Below are positions 37,340 through 46,673 of a stretch of DNA of 64,000 bases, piece by piece. A program made the translations under genes and the position numbers. The first letter of the stretch is position 1, and each line of letters begins with the position of its first letter. The notes beneath the pieces were generated by a model that saw nothing but the letters and a program-made list of their open reading frames with translations, was not told where the DNA came from and did not search any database. This DNA comes from Fusobacterium ulcerans (GTDB lineage: Bacteria; Fusobacteriota; Fusobacteriia; Fusobacteriales; Fusobacteriaceae), in NCBI RefSeq assembly GCF_003019675.1, contig NZ_CP028105.1:2434282-2498281 (forward strand), in the 5' to 3' direction.

Positions 37340-38329
37340 ATGGAGCTTAGTATAATTGTTCCTATATATAATGTAGAAGATTATCTGGAAGAATGTCTGG
37401 AGAGTTTGTACAATATAAAAAATATAGAACTGGAAATAATACTGGTAAATGATGGATCAAAAGACAACAGTTTTAAAATTATGGAAAAATTTAAAGATAT
37501 GTATCCTGAAAAAACTGTTTTGATAAATAAAGAAAATGGTGGACTTTCATCTGCAAGAAATGCAGGAATGAAAGCTGCTGTTGGAGAGTATATATCATTT
37601 ATAGACAGTGATGATTTTATAGATGTTGATGAGTTTGAAAGATTTTTTAAAGAGGGGCAAAAAGATAAATTAGATGTTATAGTAGGAAATATGAGATACT
37701 ACACTCCTGAAAAAACAGGAGATCCTCTGTTTAGGTCGGATATGATAAAGAACAGCGGAATATTAAAAGGTGTTGATTTCTTCTGGGAACTTTTTCAAAA
37801 GCCTAAGTGTTTTAGAGAAGAGGTTGTAGATGATATATACAGAAGAGAGTTTCTGCTAAAAAACGATATCTGGTTTAATAAAAATATTGTCCATGAAGAC
37901 AGCGAGTTTACTCCTTTGGTGTATTTGAAGGCTGATAAAGTCAGATATATAGACAGGGCATTTTATTTTTACAGACAGAGAACTGGAAGTATAATGAATA
38001 AAGTTTCAGAAAAAAGTATAGTTTCATTAGAGAGTATATGTGAAAGATTTTTTGATGAGTATAAAAAACTGGATTCTGTAAAGGGAAGGGAAGTGCTTTC
38101 TGCACTTATTCTAAGTTTTTACTCTGTAGTTGTATATAAGAGATACAATGGAGCAGGGGATTGGAAAAGAGTTCATAAGAGATACAAGGAGCTTTACAGT
38201 GCATTAAAGAATAGTAAAAAAGTTGAACCAGAAGAATTTCTTTTGTCTTTTTCAGTCTTTATACCTAATACACTTAGAAAAATTTTAGGAAAACAGATAA
38301 CAAATGTTCAGAAGATACCAAAATTCTAA
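37340..38329 (+). CDS. Glycosyltransferase family 2 (EpsJ-like)
   Basis: 329 residues. ELSIIVPIYNVEDYLEECLE, LVNDGSKDNS, NGGLSSARNAGMKAAVGEYI and the metal-binding FIDSDDF motif define the GT2 domain. The C-terminal 200 residues are the helical extension common in capsule GT2 enzymes. ATG 37340 follows AAGGAGAAAAGG. It is placed between the PglA-like and the GT32 genes in the same operon. Confidence 0.87.
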   Translation: MELSIIVPIYNVEDYLEECLESLYNIKNIELEIILVNDGSKDNSFKIMEKFKDMYPEKTVLINKENGGLSSARNAGMKAAVGEYISFIDSDDFIDVDEFERFFKEGQKDKLDVIVGNMRYYTPEKTGDPLFRSDMIKNSGILKGVDFFWELFQKPKCFREEVVDDIYRREFLLKNDIWFNKNIVHEDSEFTPLVYLKADKVRYIDRAFYFYRQRTGSIMNKVSEKSIVSLESICERFFDEYKKLDSVKGREVLSALILSFYSVVVYKRYNGAGDWKRVHKRYKELYSALKNSKKVEPEEFLLSFSVFIPNTLRKILGKQITNVQKIPKF

Positions 38330-38344
38330 GAAAAAGGAGAATGT

Positions 38345-39133
38345 ATGATACCTAAAAAATTACATTATATATGGCTGGGAAATAATTCAAAGCCAAATTT
38401 GATGGATATATGTATCAACTCTTGGAGGGAAAAACTTCCAGATTATGAAATTATAGAATGGAATGAAAGTAATTTAGATTTTGAAAATGAGATAAACAAT
38501 AATGCTTTTCTAAAAGAGTGCTTAGATAGAAAGTTATGGGCTTTTTTATCTGATTATTTTAGAATGAAAGTTCTTTATGAAAATGGAGGTATCTATTTAG
38601 ATACTGATATGCAGATTATAAAAAGCTTAGATGAATTTCTGGAAGATGATTTTTTTATCGGATTAGAAAGTGAAGATGTGATAAGTGCAGGAATAATAGG
38701 AGCAGTACCTCATCATGAAGTGGTAAAAGATATACTTGATTTCTATAAGGAAGATATATGGAATGAGCCTATCTACACAATTCCAGCTATAATCACAAGA
38801 GTGCTGAAGAAAAAATATTCTTTTGAATTAAAAGATGAGATAATAAAAATTAAAGATGGAAGCATAAAAATGTATCCCTCTAATTATTTTTATCCTTACC
38901 ATTTTACAGAGGAGTTCCAATATTCTAAAATAACTGAAAAAACTCATGGAATCCACTGGTGGGGTAAGAGCTGGGGGAAAAAGAAAGATTTGAAGAAGCT
39001 GTATTTTCTTGAATTCAAGCATTTTAAAGGAATGAAAAAAATATTGGTGAACATTCTTATTTATACAGGAGTATTGAAATTTATCAAAGAATGGAAAATA
39101 TTGAAGATAGCTAATAAAAAAATCAATTTTTAG
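38345..39133 (+). CDS. Glycosyltransferase family 32 (capsular, DXD sugar transferase)
   Basis: 262 residues. The start IPKKLHYIWLGNNSKPNL is the GT32/OCH1-like signature. AFLSDYFRMKVLYENGGIYL and DTDMQIIKS supply the DXD metal site, and THGIHWWGKSWGKK lies near the C terminus. These enzymes add hexoses to capsule or glycolipid units. The ATG follows AAAAAGGAGAATGT. Short gaps (15 bases before, 11 behind) keep it in the operon. Confidence 0.88.
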   Translation: MIPKKLHYIWLGNNSKPNLMDICINSWREKLPDYEIIEWNESNLDFENEINNNAFLKECLDRKLWAFLSDYFRMKVLYENGGIYLDTDMQIIKSLDEFLEDDFFIGLESEDVISAGIIGAVPHHEVVKDILDFYKEDIWNEPIYTIPAIITRVLKKKYSFELKDEIIKIKDGSIKMYPSNYFYPYHFTEEFQYSKITEKTHGIHWWGKSWGKKKDLKKLYFLEFKHFKGMKKILVNILIYTGVLKFIKEWKILKIANKKINF

Positions 39134-39144
39134 AGGAATGAAAA

Positions 39145-40467
39145 ATGAATAGATTAAAAAATTTACTAGAAGATAAACTGGTAAGAAATTTTCTAAATAT
39201 ATTCAGTGGAGATGCTATTGGATCAGTACTTTCTATCATATCTATATCTTTTGTAACAAAGGGTATAGGAATGGAAAAATATGGATTTATAGTTCTGATA
39301 CAAGGGATAGCTTCACTGGTAGATGGAATATTTAATTTCCAGTCATGGCAGGGATTTATTAAATTTTTTCCAGAAACGAAGGGAAAAGATGATCAGGTAA
39401 AAAAGCTTATAAAATTCAGTTATATTTTAGATATAGTCACTGCTGTAATTGCTTTTATTATACTAAATTCAGCAGGTATGCTGATAAAGAAAATATATAA
39501 TTTTACTCCTCAGGAAATGTTTCTGCTGACAATGTTTTCTCTGTATATAATTTTTAATATTCAAGGAACTCCTATTGGAATATTGAGAAGCTTTGACAGA
39601 TTTGATATGCTGAGAAATCAAAGGGTAGTGACTTCTGTATATAATTTTATTATGCTGGGAGTAGGTTTTTATTTTAAGCTGGATCTTTTTTATTTTGTCT
39701 TTGTATATCTTTCGTCAAATGTTTTAAATGGAATACTGATAAATATTTTTGCAATGGTGATATTGAAAAAAAGAGGGCTTCTTGGATTTATTTTTGAAAA
39801 ATCTGCTTTTAATAAAGAATTTTTTAAATTTACATGTCTTACTAATATAAATTCAAGCTTGGATATACCAGTGCAGTATTTTGATAATCTTTTAATAGGG
39901 AAGATGCTGTCATTAGAGCAGTTGGGAATATACAAGATATGCAAAACTGTAGCTATTGTCCTTGATAAAATAGGAACACCTATCTATCAGACATTGTATC
40001 CATATTTCTGTGAAACAATTGCAAGAAAAGATGTTAAGGAAGTATTTAGAAAATTTTTGAAGGTGTCGGTTCTTCTTTTAGGAGTCTGTACTGTAATGGT
40101 TGTAGGACTGAATGTAGTGGGATTCTATCTTTTTGCTCAGTTCTTTAGTGAGCTGGTATTGAAATACAAGTTTGAAATAAATTTATATATTATAATGAAA
40201 TCTTTGGGAACAGTATTTATAGCTGTGCATCCTCTTTTCCTTTCATTAGGATATATAAAAGTAGAGACAAGAATAATTTTTGCAGCTAATCTGATATATA
40301 TGGTAGTTCTGTTCCCTATGATAAAGAATTATGGGTTAAGCGGGGTAATAGCAGCCTATGGAGTACAGGTAGTGCTTATTGTAGGAATGAAAATGTGGTA
40401 CATTCTTACTAAGAGAGAAAAAATGTCTTTTGAAAATCAGAATCAAGATATTAATAATGATTATTAA
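39145..40467 (+). CDS. Repeat-unit flippase (Wzx, polysaccharide transporter family)
   Basis: 440 residues with about twelve membrane spans. The N-terminal RNFLNIFSGDAIGSVLSIIS and ITKGIGMEKYGFIVLI-like part (here VTKGIGMEKYGFIVLIQG) place it in the PST branch of MOP exporters. It is the second Wzx of the window, not closely similar to the one at 7603. It ends the polysaccharide operon; no clear terminator hairpin follows before the repeat element at 40514. Confidence 0.85.
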   Translation: MNRLKNLLEDKLVRNFLNIFSGDAIGSVLSIISISFVTKGIGMEKYGFIVLIQGIASLVDGIFNFQSWQGFIKFFPETKGKDDQVKKLIKFSYILDIVTAVIAFIILNSAGMLIKKIYNFTPQEMFLLTMFSLYIIFNIQGTPIGILRSFDRFDMLRNQRVVTSVYNFIMLGVGFYFKLDLFYFVFVYLSSNVLNGILINIFAMVILKKRGLLGFIFEKSAFNKEFFKFTCLTNINSSLDIPVQYFDNLLIGKMLSLEQLGIYKICKTVAIVLDKIGTPIYQTLYPYFCETIARKDVKEVFRKFLKVSVLLLGVCTVMVVGLNVVGFYLFAQFFSELVLKYKFEINLYIIMKSLGTVFIAVHPLFLSLGYIKVETRIIFAANLIYMVVLFPMIKNYGLSGVIAAYGVQVVLIVGMKMWYILTKREKMSFENQNQDINNDY

Positions 40468-40513
40468 GAGTGAAAAAAGGATTAGTTCAAATAAAATTTA
40501 AGGATAAAAATGA

Positions 40514-40759
40514 TTTTTTTAGTTATACCTTAGCGAAAATTAGAGATAATGTCGTTATTAATGAAGTGAAGCGCCTCGTCAAAATCGGTACTGTTTGAGT
40601 AAAACGAGTTTCCAGTAATTAAGCAATTAGAATTTTAACTGCTATAATTACTGAGATGCAACAGTTGAACTGTTGTAATCCTTCAACTATTTTTTTATGT
40701 TTTACGAACAAAATTAATAGACTATATATCTACTGTAGCTAAGGTATAACTTAAAAAAA
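40514..40759. repeat. MITE-like palindromic intergenic repeat, copy 1
   Basis: A 246-base noncoding element bounded by inverted ends: GTTATACCTTAGC (40522-40534) and GCTAAGGTATAAC (40738-40750), each flanked by a T7/A7 run. It contains further dyads, such as CAACAGTT-G-AACTGTTG near 40660 and CAGTAATTA/TAATTACTG. The core is homologous to 51850-52057 in reverse orientation: 24 of 29 bases match for 40539-40567 against 51984-52012, and 30 of 37 for 40699-40735 against 51895-51931. No transposase is encoded. The rest of the gap to 40848 shows nothing else. Confidence 0.7.
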
Positions 40760-40848
40760 GTTAAAAAATCAGAAAAAATCTTAAAATTATATCTCCACTA
40801 AGTTTTATTGGCTAAGCTATAATCTACAAGATTTGAAAAATCAGAAAA

Positions 40849-42198
40849 TTATTTTAGTGAAAAAGGAAGAGTAACATGCACAATAGTTCCTTTCCCAAGC
40901 TCGCTTTTTATTTCCAAATCTCCATTCAATACCTCTATTATATTTTTAACTATAGGCATTCCCAATCCATGACTTCCCATATTTCTGCTTCTAGCTTTAT
41001 CCACTCTAAAAAATCTATCAAAAATATGTTCAAGATTTTCTTTACTTATTCCCATTCCATGATCTTCAATAATAACTGTAATATTTTTACTATGTACAAT
41101 AGAAATGTCAATAGGATTATCCAGTCCATATTTAACAGCATTTTCTATAAGGTTAAGGAAAAGCTGTTTTACAAGATCAGAATCAGAATATATAACTGCA
41201 TCTTGAGGAGTAAAATTTATTTTCTGTTTTGGATAAGCTACTTTAAGATGTCCGATTATTTCTTCTAAAACACTTGATACATATATTTTTCTGCAATCAA
41301 GGCTATCTTTATTATCTTTAGCCAGAAATAAAAGTTTTGTAACTAATGCACTCATATTTTTTGTCTCATCTTCAATAGAATCCAACGATTCCATTAGTAT
41401 ATTTTTATCAGAAGCACCCCATCTTTTAATTAAATCTACATATCCCCCAATTATAAATATAGGAGTTTTTAATTCGTGAGAAGCACTGTTGACAAAATCT
41501 ATCTGAGCATCAGTCTGTTTCTTTAATCTTCCAAGCATATTTTTGTATGACTGAATAATAGAGATAAATTCAATAAAATTATTCTCTGTTTTCACATCAG
41601 TATCAAGGGAGTCCAGATTTATTTTATTTGTTATTTCCTGAATATTTCTTAAAGGTGGAATAAATTTATTATAGAATTTTTTTGATATGTATACTCCTAT
41701 AATTAAAGTCAAAATTACCCACAAACCAGCTATACCAATAGATCTGAAAAATATGAGTTTATCTCCTTTGAGATCTTTTATTATTCTAAGTTCAATAGGA
41801 TCAATACCATCAATATAAATAGTTCTGTGAAGTACTTGGTAATCATAAAAACCTATATTTTGTATCTCATCATTATTTTCTAATTGAAGCTCTTTAGGAT
41901 AAGTATCGCTATTAGAATATATTTTTCCATGATAATTAAAAATAACAAAAACATTATCTATTTTAGGACATTCTTCTAATGCACCTTTAAATAAAGAATC
42001 AATAGATATATTTTTTTCTAATTTTTCACTAAATTCATTTAATTCATAATCAATAAATATATTTGTTGTTGTTATATCAGCACTGGAAACTTTTATCATA
42101 TATGAAGCAAAGATATATAAAAGTCCAAGACATGAAAAAGAGAATATAAAAATAAGAATATAGTAGCTTTTCTGAAGTTCATCTGATAATTTTTTCAT
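40849..42198 (-). CDS. Sensor histidine kinase
   Basis: 449 residues, inner membrane. Transmembrane span 1 (about 12-34), a periplasmic sensing domain of about 115 residues, and span 2 (153-171) are followed by a linker. The HisKA box has phosphoacceptor His241 (NSASHELKTPIF). The ATPase domain has NLIENAVKYG (N box), EDHGMGIS (G1), FDRFFRVDKARSR (F box) and GSHGLGMPIV (G2). Its ATG is three bases behind the regulator's stop, so the pair is co-translated. The operon points away from the sugar-modification genes at 43044. The ligand is unknown. Confidence 0.93.
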   Translation of the reverse strand: MKKLSDELQKSYYILIFIFSFSCLGLLYIFASYMIKVSSADITTTNIFIDYELNEFSEKLEKNISIDSLFKGALEECPKIDNVFVIFNYHGKIYSNSDTYPKELQLENNDEIQNIGFYDYQVLHRTIYIDGIDPIELRIIKDLKGDKLIFFRSIGIAGLWVILTLIIGVYISKKFYNKFIPPLRNIQEITNKINLDSLDTDVKTENNFIEFISIIQSYKNMLGRLKKQTDAQIDFVNSASHELKTPIFIIGGYVDLIKRWGASDKNILMESLDSIEDETKNMSALVTKLLFLAKDNKDSLDCRKIYVSSVLEEIIGHLKVAYPKQKINFTPQDAVIYSDSDLVKQLFLNLIENAVKYGLDNPIDISIVHSKNITVIIEDHGMGISKENLEHIFDRFFRVDKARSRNMGSHGLGMPIVKNIIEVLNGDLEIKSELGKGTIVHVTLPFSLK

Positions 42199-42200
42199 TC

Positions 42201-42887
42201 TTAACCTCTCTTGTCACTTTCTTTTTTTAATACATACCCAAAACCTCTTACTGTATGAATAAATTTATTTTCATCATAATCAATTTTTTTTCTTAGTGCA
42301 TTGATATAGACATCCACTATTTTCTCTTCTCCCATATAGTCATATCCCCACACTTCATTGAGTATTTTTTCTCTTGATACAACCAGTTCTTTGTTTAACA
42401 GAAGATAATAAAAAAGATTGTACTCTGTTTTTGTAAGAGAAATTTCTTTTTCATCTTTGTATAAAATATTTGTTTTAAGATTTAATTTTAAAATATCATA
42501 ATATAAAAAGTCTGTATTGCTGAAATTGCTCTTATTTCTCAATGCTACTCTTATTCTGGCAAAAAGCTCTTCTATTTCAAAAGGTTTAGTAAGATAATCA
42601 TCAGCTCCCATATCTAAAAGTTCTACTTTGTTAAGAATCTGATCCTTTGCAGTGAGAACTATAATTGGAATATTGGAGGTTTTTCTTATTATTTTGCACA
42701 CTTCCTCTCCAGAAAGCTTCGGCATCATAAGATCAAGCAGAATAAGATCATAAAAATTACTTTTAAATTTTTCTACTCCCTCTTCTCCATCCTGAGCAGT
42801 ATCAACAGAATACTTTTCATGTTCTAATTCTAACTGCAAGTATCTTCTTATTTTTTTTTCATCTTCTATTATTAAAATATTTTTCAA
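42201..42887 (-). CDS. OmpR/PhoB-family response regulator
   Basis: 228 residues. The receiver domain has KNILIIEDEKK, phosphoacceptor Asp52 (LLDLMMPKLSG), LTAKD and the conserved KPFEIEELFAR. The C-terminal winged helix shows SLTKTEYNLFYYLLLNKELV, VSREKILNEVWGYD and VDVYINALRKKID, ending in HTVRGFGYVLK. I chose TTG 42887, which gives a receiver starting at once and a GAGGTG site seven bases upstream. A GTG at 42902 is in frame but overlaps that site. It is partner of the kinase next to it and a likely regulator of the divergent operon. Confidence 0.92.
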   Translation of the reverse strand: MKNILIIEDEKKIRRYLQLELEHEKYSVDTAQDGEEGVEKFKSNFYDLILLDLMMPKLSGEEVCKIIRKTSNIPIIVLTAKDQILNKVELLDMGADDYLTKPFEIEELFARIRVALRNKSNFSNTDFLYYDILKLNLKTNILYKDEKEISLTKTEYNLFYYLLLNKELVVSREKILNEVWGYDYMGEEKIVDVYINALRKKIDYDENKFIHTVRGFGYVLKKESDKRG

Positions 42888-42902
42888 TGTTATGCACCTC
42901 AC

Positions 42903-43030
42903 TTATAACTCTTAGATACATTTTATCACTAAAAAGTTAATATTAAGTAAAAAAGTATTAAAAAAATAATTATTTATTTTAACCAGATTTTTACCTTTTG
43001 ATTTTATTATTGAGTTGAGCAAAGAAGCAA
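42903..43030. promoter_or_regulatory. Divergent promoter region between the two-component genes and the sugar-modification operon
   Basis: 128 AT-rich bases. For the plus strand TATTAT (43005-43010) is a possible -10 without a good -35, as expected for an activator-dependent promoter. On the minus side TAAAAT at about 42920 is a weak -10. The A/T-rich near-repeats AAAAAGTTAATATTAAG and AAAAAAGTATTAAAAA (42931-42967) could bind the response regulator. All of this is tentative. Confidence 0.4.
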
Positions 43031-43043
43031 GGAGGAATTAAAA

Positions 43044-43754
43044 GTGGAAAGAGTTTCAGTTATTGCCCCTGTATATAACGAAAAAGAAAATATAAAAAGA
43101 TTTATAGAAAAGGTAGAGAGAGCCTTGAAAAAAAGATTCGATTCTTATGAAATTATTTTAATTGATGATGGAAGTACAGATGGGAGCAAAGAGATATTAG
43201 ACAAAGAAGCAGAAAGAAACGGGCATGTAAAAGTATACCATTTTACAAAAAATAATGGACAGACTGCGGCACTGGCAGCAGGATTTAAAGTGTGCACTGG
43301 AGAATTTGTAGTAACTATGGATTCAGATCTTCAGACTGACCCTGAGGACATATATGTGCTATTTGCATATATTAATGAGTATGACATGGTAAATGGAAGA
43401 AGAACTACAAGAGAGGATGGAATAAAGAAAAAAATATCATCACTTATTGGAAATGGAGTAAGAAATTTAATAACAGGAGATGATATAAGAGATACTGGCT
43501 GTCCTCTTAAATTATTTAAAAAAGAGGTTGTAGATAGTTTTTATCTTTATGAGGGAATGCACAGATTTCTTCCTACGCTCTCTAAAATAAATGGATTTAA
43601 AGTAATAGAAGTACCAGTGAGACACTACGACAGAGAATATGGCCAATCAAAATATGGAGTTTTCAACAGATTGTTTAAAGGATTGAAAGACGCCTTTGCA
43701 GTCAGATGGATGAAAAAAAGAAAACTTTCATATGTAATTGAAAAAGGAGAATAA
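43044..43754 (+). CDS. Polyprenyl-phosphate glycosyltransferase (DPM1/ArnC-like GT2)
   Basis: 236 residues. VSVIAPVYNEKENIKRFIEK, LIDDGSTDGSKE, NNGQTAALAAGFKVCTGEFV, TMDSDLQTDPEDI and DTGCPLKLFKKEVV mark the dolichyl-phosphate-mannose-synthase-like GT2 group that also contains ArnC. It has no C-terminal membrane helices, unlike ArnC. It would charge undecaprenyl phosphate with a sugar from a nucleotide donor. The start is GTG 43044, eight bases behind GGAGG. Its stop is two bases before the LAB_N gene. With Ugd and a glucuronate epimerase downstream, a uronic acid is the likely sugar. Confidence 0.85.
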   Translation: MERVSVIAPVYNEKENIKRFIEKVERALKKRFDSYEIILIDDGSTDGSKEILDKEAERNGHVKVYHFTKNNGQTAALAAGFKVCTGEFVVTMDSDLQTDPEDIYVLFAYINEYDMVNGRRTTREDGIKKKISSLIGNGVRNLITGDDIRDTGCPLKLFKKEVVDSFYLYEGMHRFLPTLSKINGFKVIEVPVRHYDREYGQSKYGVFNRLFKGLKDAFAVRWMKKRKLSYVIEKGE

Positions 43755-43755
43755 A

Positions 43756-44028
43756 ATGAATAGATTTTTAAATTGGGATTTCTTTGTAATTGTAGGAATG
43801 ATAGGACAGGTATTCTTTTCAATGAGGTTCATTGTGCAATGGATAGCCAGTGAGAAAGCAGGAAAAAGTGTGATTCCATTTTCTTTCTGGATATTCAGTC
43901 TGGGAGGAAGTTCACTTTTGCTGGTCTATGCAATATATAGAAAAGACCCTGTATTTATTCTTGGTCAGGCACCAAATCTGCTTATTTATTCAAGGAACAT
44001 ATATTTAATAAAGAAAAAAAGGAGTTAA
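43756..44028 (+). CDS. LAB_N domain small membrane protein
   Basis: 90 residues, about three membrane spans. FVIVGMIGQVFFSMRFIVQW, IASEKAGKSVIPFSFWIFSL, GGSSLLLVYAIYRKDPVFIL and GQAPNLLIYSRNIYLI are the hallmarks of the lipid-A-disaccharide-synthase N-terminal-like family. These small proteins commonly accompany DPM-like transferases and ArnT-like enzymes. A part in moving the polyprenyl-linked sugar across the membrane is often suggested. ATG 43756 follows AAAGGAGAATAAA. An in-frame ATG at 43738 overlaps the previous gene. Confidence 0.88.
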   Translation: MNRFLNWDFFVIVGMIGQVFFSMRFIVQWIASEKAGKSVIPFSFWIFSLGGSSLLLVYAIYRKDPVFILGQAPNLLIYSRNIYLIKKKRS

Positions 44029-44029
44029 A

Positions 44030-45712
44030 ATGTCAAAAGAAGACAGAAAGTATATATTGATTATTTTTTTCCTGTCAATCGTGTCTTTTTTTTCAAATTT
44101 ATGGGTAAAAAGTGCAGATTTGATGGAAGCAAGAAATTTCATAACAGCCAGAGAAATGGTACAAAGCGGAAACTGGCTGATACCTACACTGAATGGAAAT
44201 TTAAGATTTGAAAAACCTCCATTTCCAACATGGATAACAGCTGGAATGATGAAAATATTTCACAATACAACAGATGAATATTTACTTAGAATACCAGTAG
44301 CAGTGATTTCTGTAATGCTGATTTTCCTTATTTATTATCTTGTAAAGCTGCTTACAGAAAAAAGTTTTTACAGTTTTATAACGTCTTTTGTTGCTCTTTC
44401 TACTTTTATGATAATCAAAGCAGGAAATGAAAACAGTTGGGATATGTACTGTTATGTCTTTGCTTTTGGAGCGGTAGTTTTTCTGGTATCAGGAATGAAA
44501 AAAGAAAGGATGCGAGATTTTATTATAAGCGGGATATTCTTAGCTGCTTCGGTATTGAGCAAAGGACCAGTGGCACTGTATGGAATGATTCTTTCATTCT
44601 TTATTGCTTATGGATATGTTTATGGAATAGAAAAGTATAGAAGAAACTGGAAAGGAATCCTCATTACATTTGGAACTGGGCTTGTTCTTTCTGGGATATG
44701 GCCAGTTTTGATGCTGCTGAATTATAGAGATATATTTTTAGGGATAATGGAAAAAGAAAAAGATACATGGACTTCAAAACATACTCAGGGAATATTATTC
44801 TATTTAGATTACTTTGTATATATGGGAATATGGATGTTTTTTTCAGTATTTGGAATAATAAAAAAATGGAGCAGAGAGAGAACTGAAGATAAAAAGTTTT
44901 TTGAATTTGCATTTGTGTGGAATTTATTGGTATTGATACTTTTGTCATTGATAAAAATGAAAAAGAAGAGATATGGAATCCCGCTCTATATGACTTCAAG
45001 TTTAATGGTGGGATCTATATGCAGCTACTATTATCACAAAGGATGGAATGAACTAAAAAAATCTGACAAAATACTTTTTAATATTCAAAGTGCTTTTCTA
45101 TGGATAGTATCTTTAGGGATTCCAGTGCTTCTCTTTGTAGGGGGTTATTTAAGAAAGAATATTTCTCTTGGATATATACTTCTTGTATTGACAGTTTTGA
45201 TACCGTTTTATTGCTGGATGTATCTTGGAAAGGAAAGGCACACTAGAATAAAGAGCATTATACTGGGAAGCGGAATACTCATGCTCATAGCAAATAATAG
45301 TACTAACTGGTTTATTGAAAGAGACTTGAGAGAAAAAAACGATAAGAGCATTCCAAAAATAAGAATGGCAAAGAAGATGCCTATTAAATGGGATGTTTAT
45401 TCAGAAGATTTTGAAATAGAAGATGTATGGAATATAGGAAAAAGTATAAAGAGACTTGATGATAAAACAATACTGAAAGATGAGTTTGTTCTTTTAGAAA
45501 ATCATGAATTAGATAGAGAAAGATTTAAGGATTATTTTGTAGTAGATGAGAAAACATTCACCAGAGGGAAAGATGATAATGCAAAATTATTCTATTTGGA
45601 AAAATTGGAGGATGAAGATGAAAATATTAGTAACAGGAGCAGCAGGATTCATAGGGTCGCATTTAATAGAGGAGCTGTTGAAAGAGAAACACAAAGTGAG
45701 AGTTATAGATAA
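44030..45712 (+). CDS. ArnT-like glycosyltransferase family 39
   Basis: 560 residues with about twelve membrane spans, then a soluble periplasmic tail. The first periplasmic loop has LMEARNFITAREMVQSGNWL and RFEKPPFPTW, the acidic and KPP motifs of the ArnT/GT39 family. These enzymes move a sugar from undecaprenyl phosphate to lipid A or LPS core in the periplasm. The last 32 codons overlap the start of the next gene by 95 bases. That tail (RSSRIHRVAFNRGAVERETQ) looks like out-of-frame epimerase coding sequence, so an earlier stop was probably lost. Confidence 0.88.
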   Translation: MSKEDRKYILIIFFLSIVSFFSNLWVKSADLMEARNFITAREMVQSGNWLIPTLNGNLRFEKPPFPTWITAGMMKIFHNTTDEYLLRIPVAVISVMLIFLIYYLVKLLTEKSFYSFITSFVALSTFMIIKAGNENSWDMYCYVFAFGAVVFLVSGMKKERMRDFIISGIFLAASVLSKGPVALYGMILSFFIAYGYVYGIEKYRRNWKGILITFGTGLVLSGIWPVLMLLNYRDIFLGIMEKEKDTWTSKHTQGILFYLDYFVYMGIWMFFSVFGIIKKWSRERTEDKKFFEFAFVWNLLVLILLSLIKMKKKRYGIPLYMTSSLMVGSICSYYYHKGWNELKKSDKILFNIQSAFLWIVSLGIPVLLFVGGYLRKNISLGYILLVLTVLIPFYCWMYLGKERHTRIKSIILGSGILMLIANNSTNWFIERDLREKNDKSIPKIRMAKKMPIKWDVYSEDFEIEDVWNIGKSIKRLDDKTILKDEFVLLENHELDRERFKDYFVVDEKTFTRGKDDNAKLFYLEKLEDEDENISNRSSRIHRVAFNRGAVERETQSESYR

Positions 45713-46655
45713 TTTCAACGAATATTATTCTTTGGATATAAAATGCAGAAATGTATTAGAGTCTGTCAATAAGAGAGAAAAGTTACCCTCTATATTAAAA
45801 TTAAAAGACAGAGAGGAGAAAATTGCCCAGCTTGTAAAAGAGACTGCAAGTGAAGAGTACAAACTTTATTATTCAGATATAAGAGATAATGAAAAGATAG
45901 AAGAGATATTTGAAAAAGAAAAACCTGATTTTGTAATTAATCTGGCAGGGCTGGGAGGAGTAAGACCATCTCTGGAAAAACCTCTGGAATATGAAGCAGT
46001 TAATGTAAGAGGAACAATGAATCTTTTAGAAAGCTGTAAAAATCTGGGAATAAAAAAATTCATACAAGCTTCATCATCATCAGTATATGGAAATAATAAA
46101 AAAGCACCTTTTAAAGAAACTGACATTGTAGATTTTGCAATATCTCCCTATGCAGCTACTAAAAAAAGCTGTGAAGTAATGGGGCATGTATATCATAAAC
46201 TTTATGGAATAGATATGTTTCAATTAAGATTTTTTACAGTATATGGAGAGAGGCAAAGACCAGATCTTGCCATATACAAGTTTACTAAAATGATAATGGA
46301 AGGTAGAGAGATTCCTTTTTATGGAGAAGGGAATACATTCAGAGATTACACATACATAAAAGACATTGTTCAAGGGATAAAAAAATCTATTGATTATTTG
46401 GAAAACAATTCTAATATATATGAAATATTAAACCTTGGAGAATCTAATACAGTATCTTTGAAAGAGATGGTGACAACTATAGAGAATGTACTTGAAATAA
46501 AAGCAAAGATAAATAAACTTCCTATACAGATGGGGGATGTGGATAAGACTTATGCTGATATAAGAAAAGCAAGGGAATTGATAGGATATAATCCAACAAC
46601 AGAGTTTGAAGATGGAATAAGAAAATTTGTAAAATGGTTTAAAGAGAATAATTAG
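45618..46655 (+). CDS. UDP-glucuronate 4-epimerase-like SDR
   Basis: 345 residues. MKILVTGAAGFIGSHLIEEL (Rossmann), NLAGLGGVRPSLEKPLEYEA, SSSSVYGNN, the catalytic Tyr-x-x-x-Lys in SPYAATKKSCEV, and RFFTVYGERQRPDLAIYKFT with KMI. RPDLAIYKFT is typical of UDP-glucuronate 4-epimerases, which produce UDP-galacturonate. The start is ATG 45618, six bases behind GGAGG (45607-45611). Another ATG at 45612 is too close to that site. An extra segment around residues 50-85 is longer than in most relatives. Its neighbour ugd would supply UDP-glucuronate. Confidence 0.85.
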   Translation: MKILVTGAAGFIGSHLIEELLKEKHKVRVIDNFNEYYSLDIKCRNVLESVNKREKLPSILKLKDREEKIAQLVKETASEEYKLYYSDIRDNEKIEEIFEKEKPDFVINLAGLGGVRPSLEKPLEYEAVNVRGTMNLLESCKNLGIKKFIQASSSSVYGNNKKAPFKETDIVDFAISPYAATKKSCEVMGHVYHKLYGIDMFQLRFFTVYGERQRPDLAIYKFTKMIMEGREIPFYGEGNTFRDYTYIKDIVQGIKKSIDYLENNSNIYEILNLGESNTVSLKEMVTTIENVLEIKAKINKLPIQMGDVDKTYADIRKARELIGYNPTTEFEDGIRKFVKWFKENN

Positions 46656-46673
46656 AGAGCAAAGGAGAGAACT

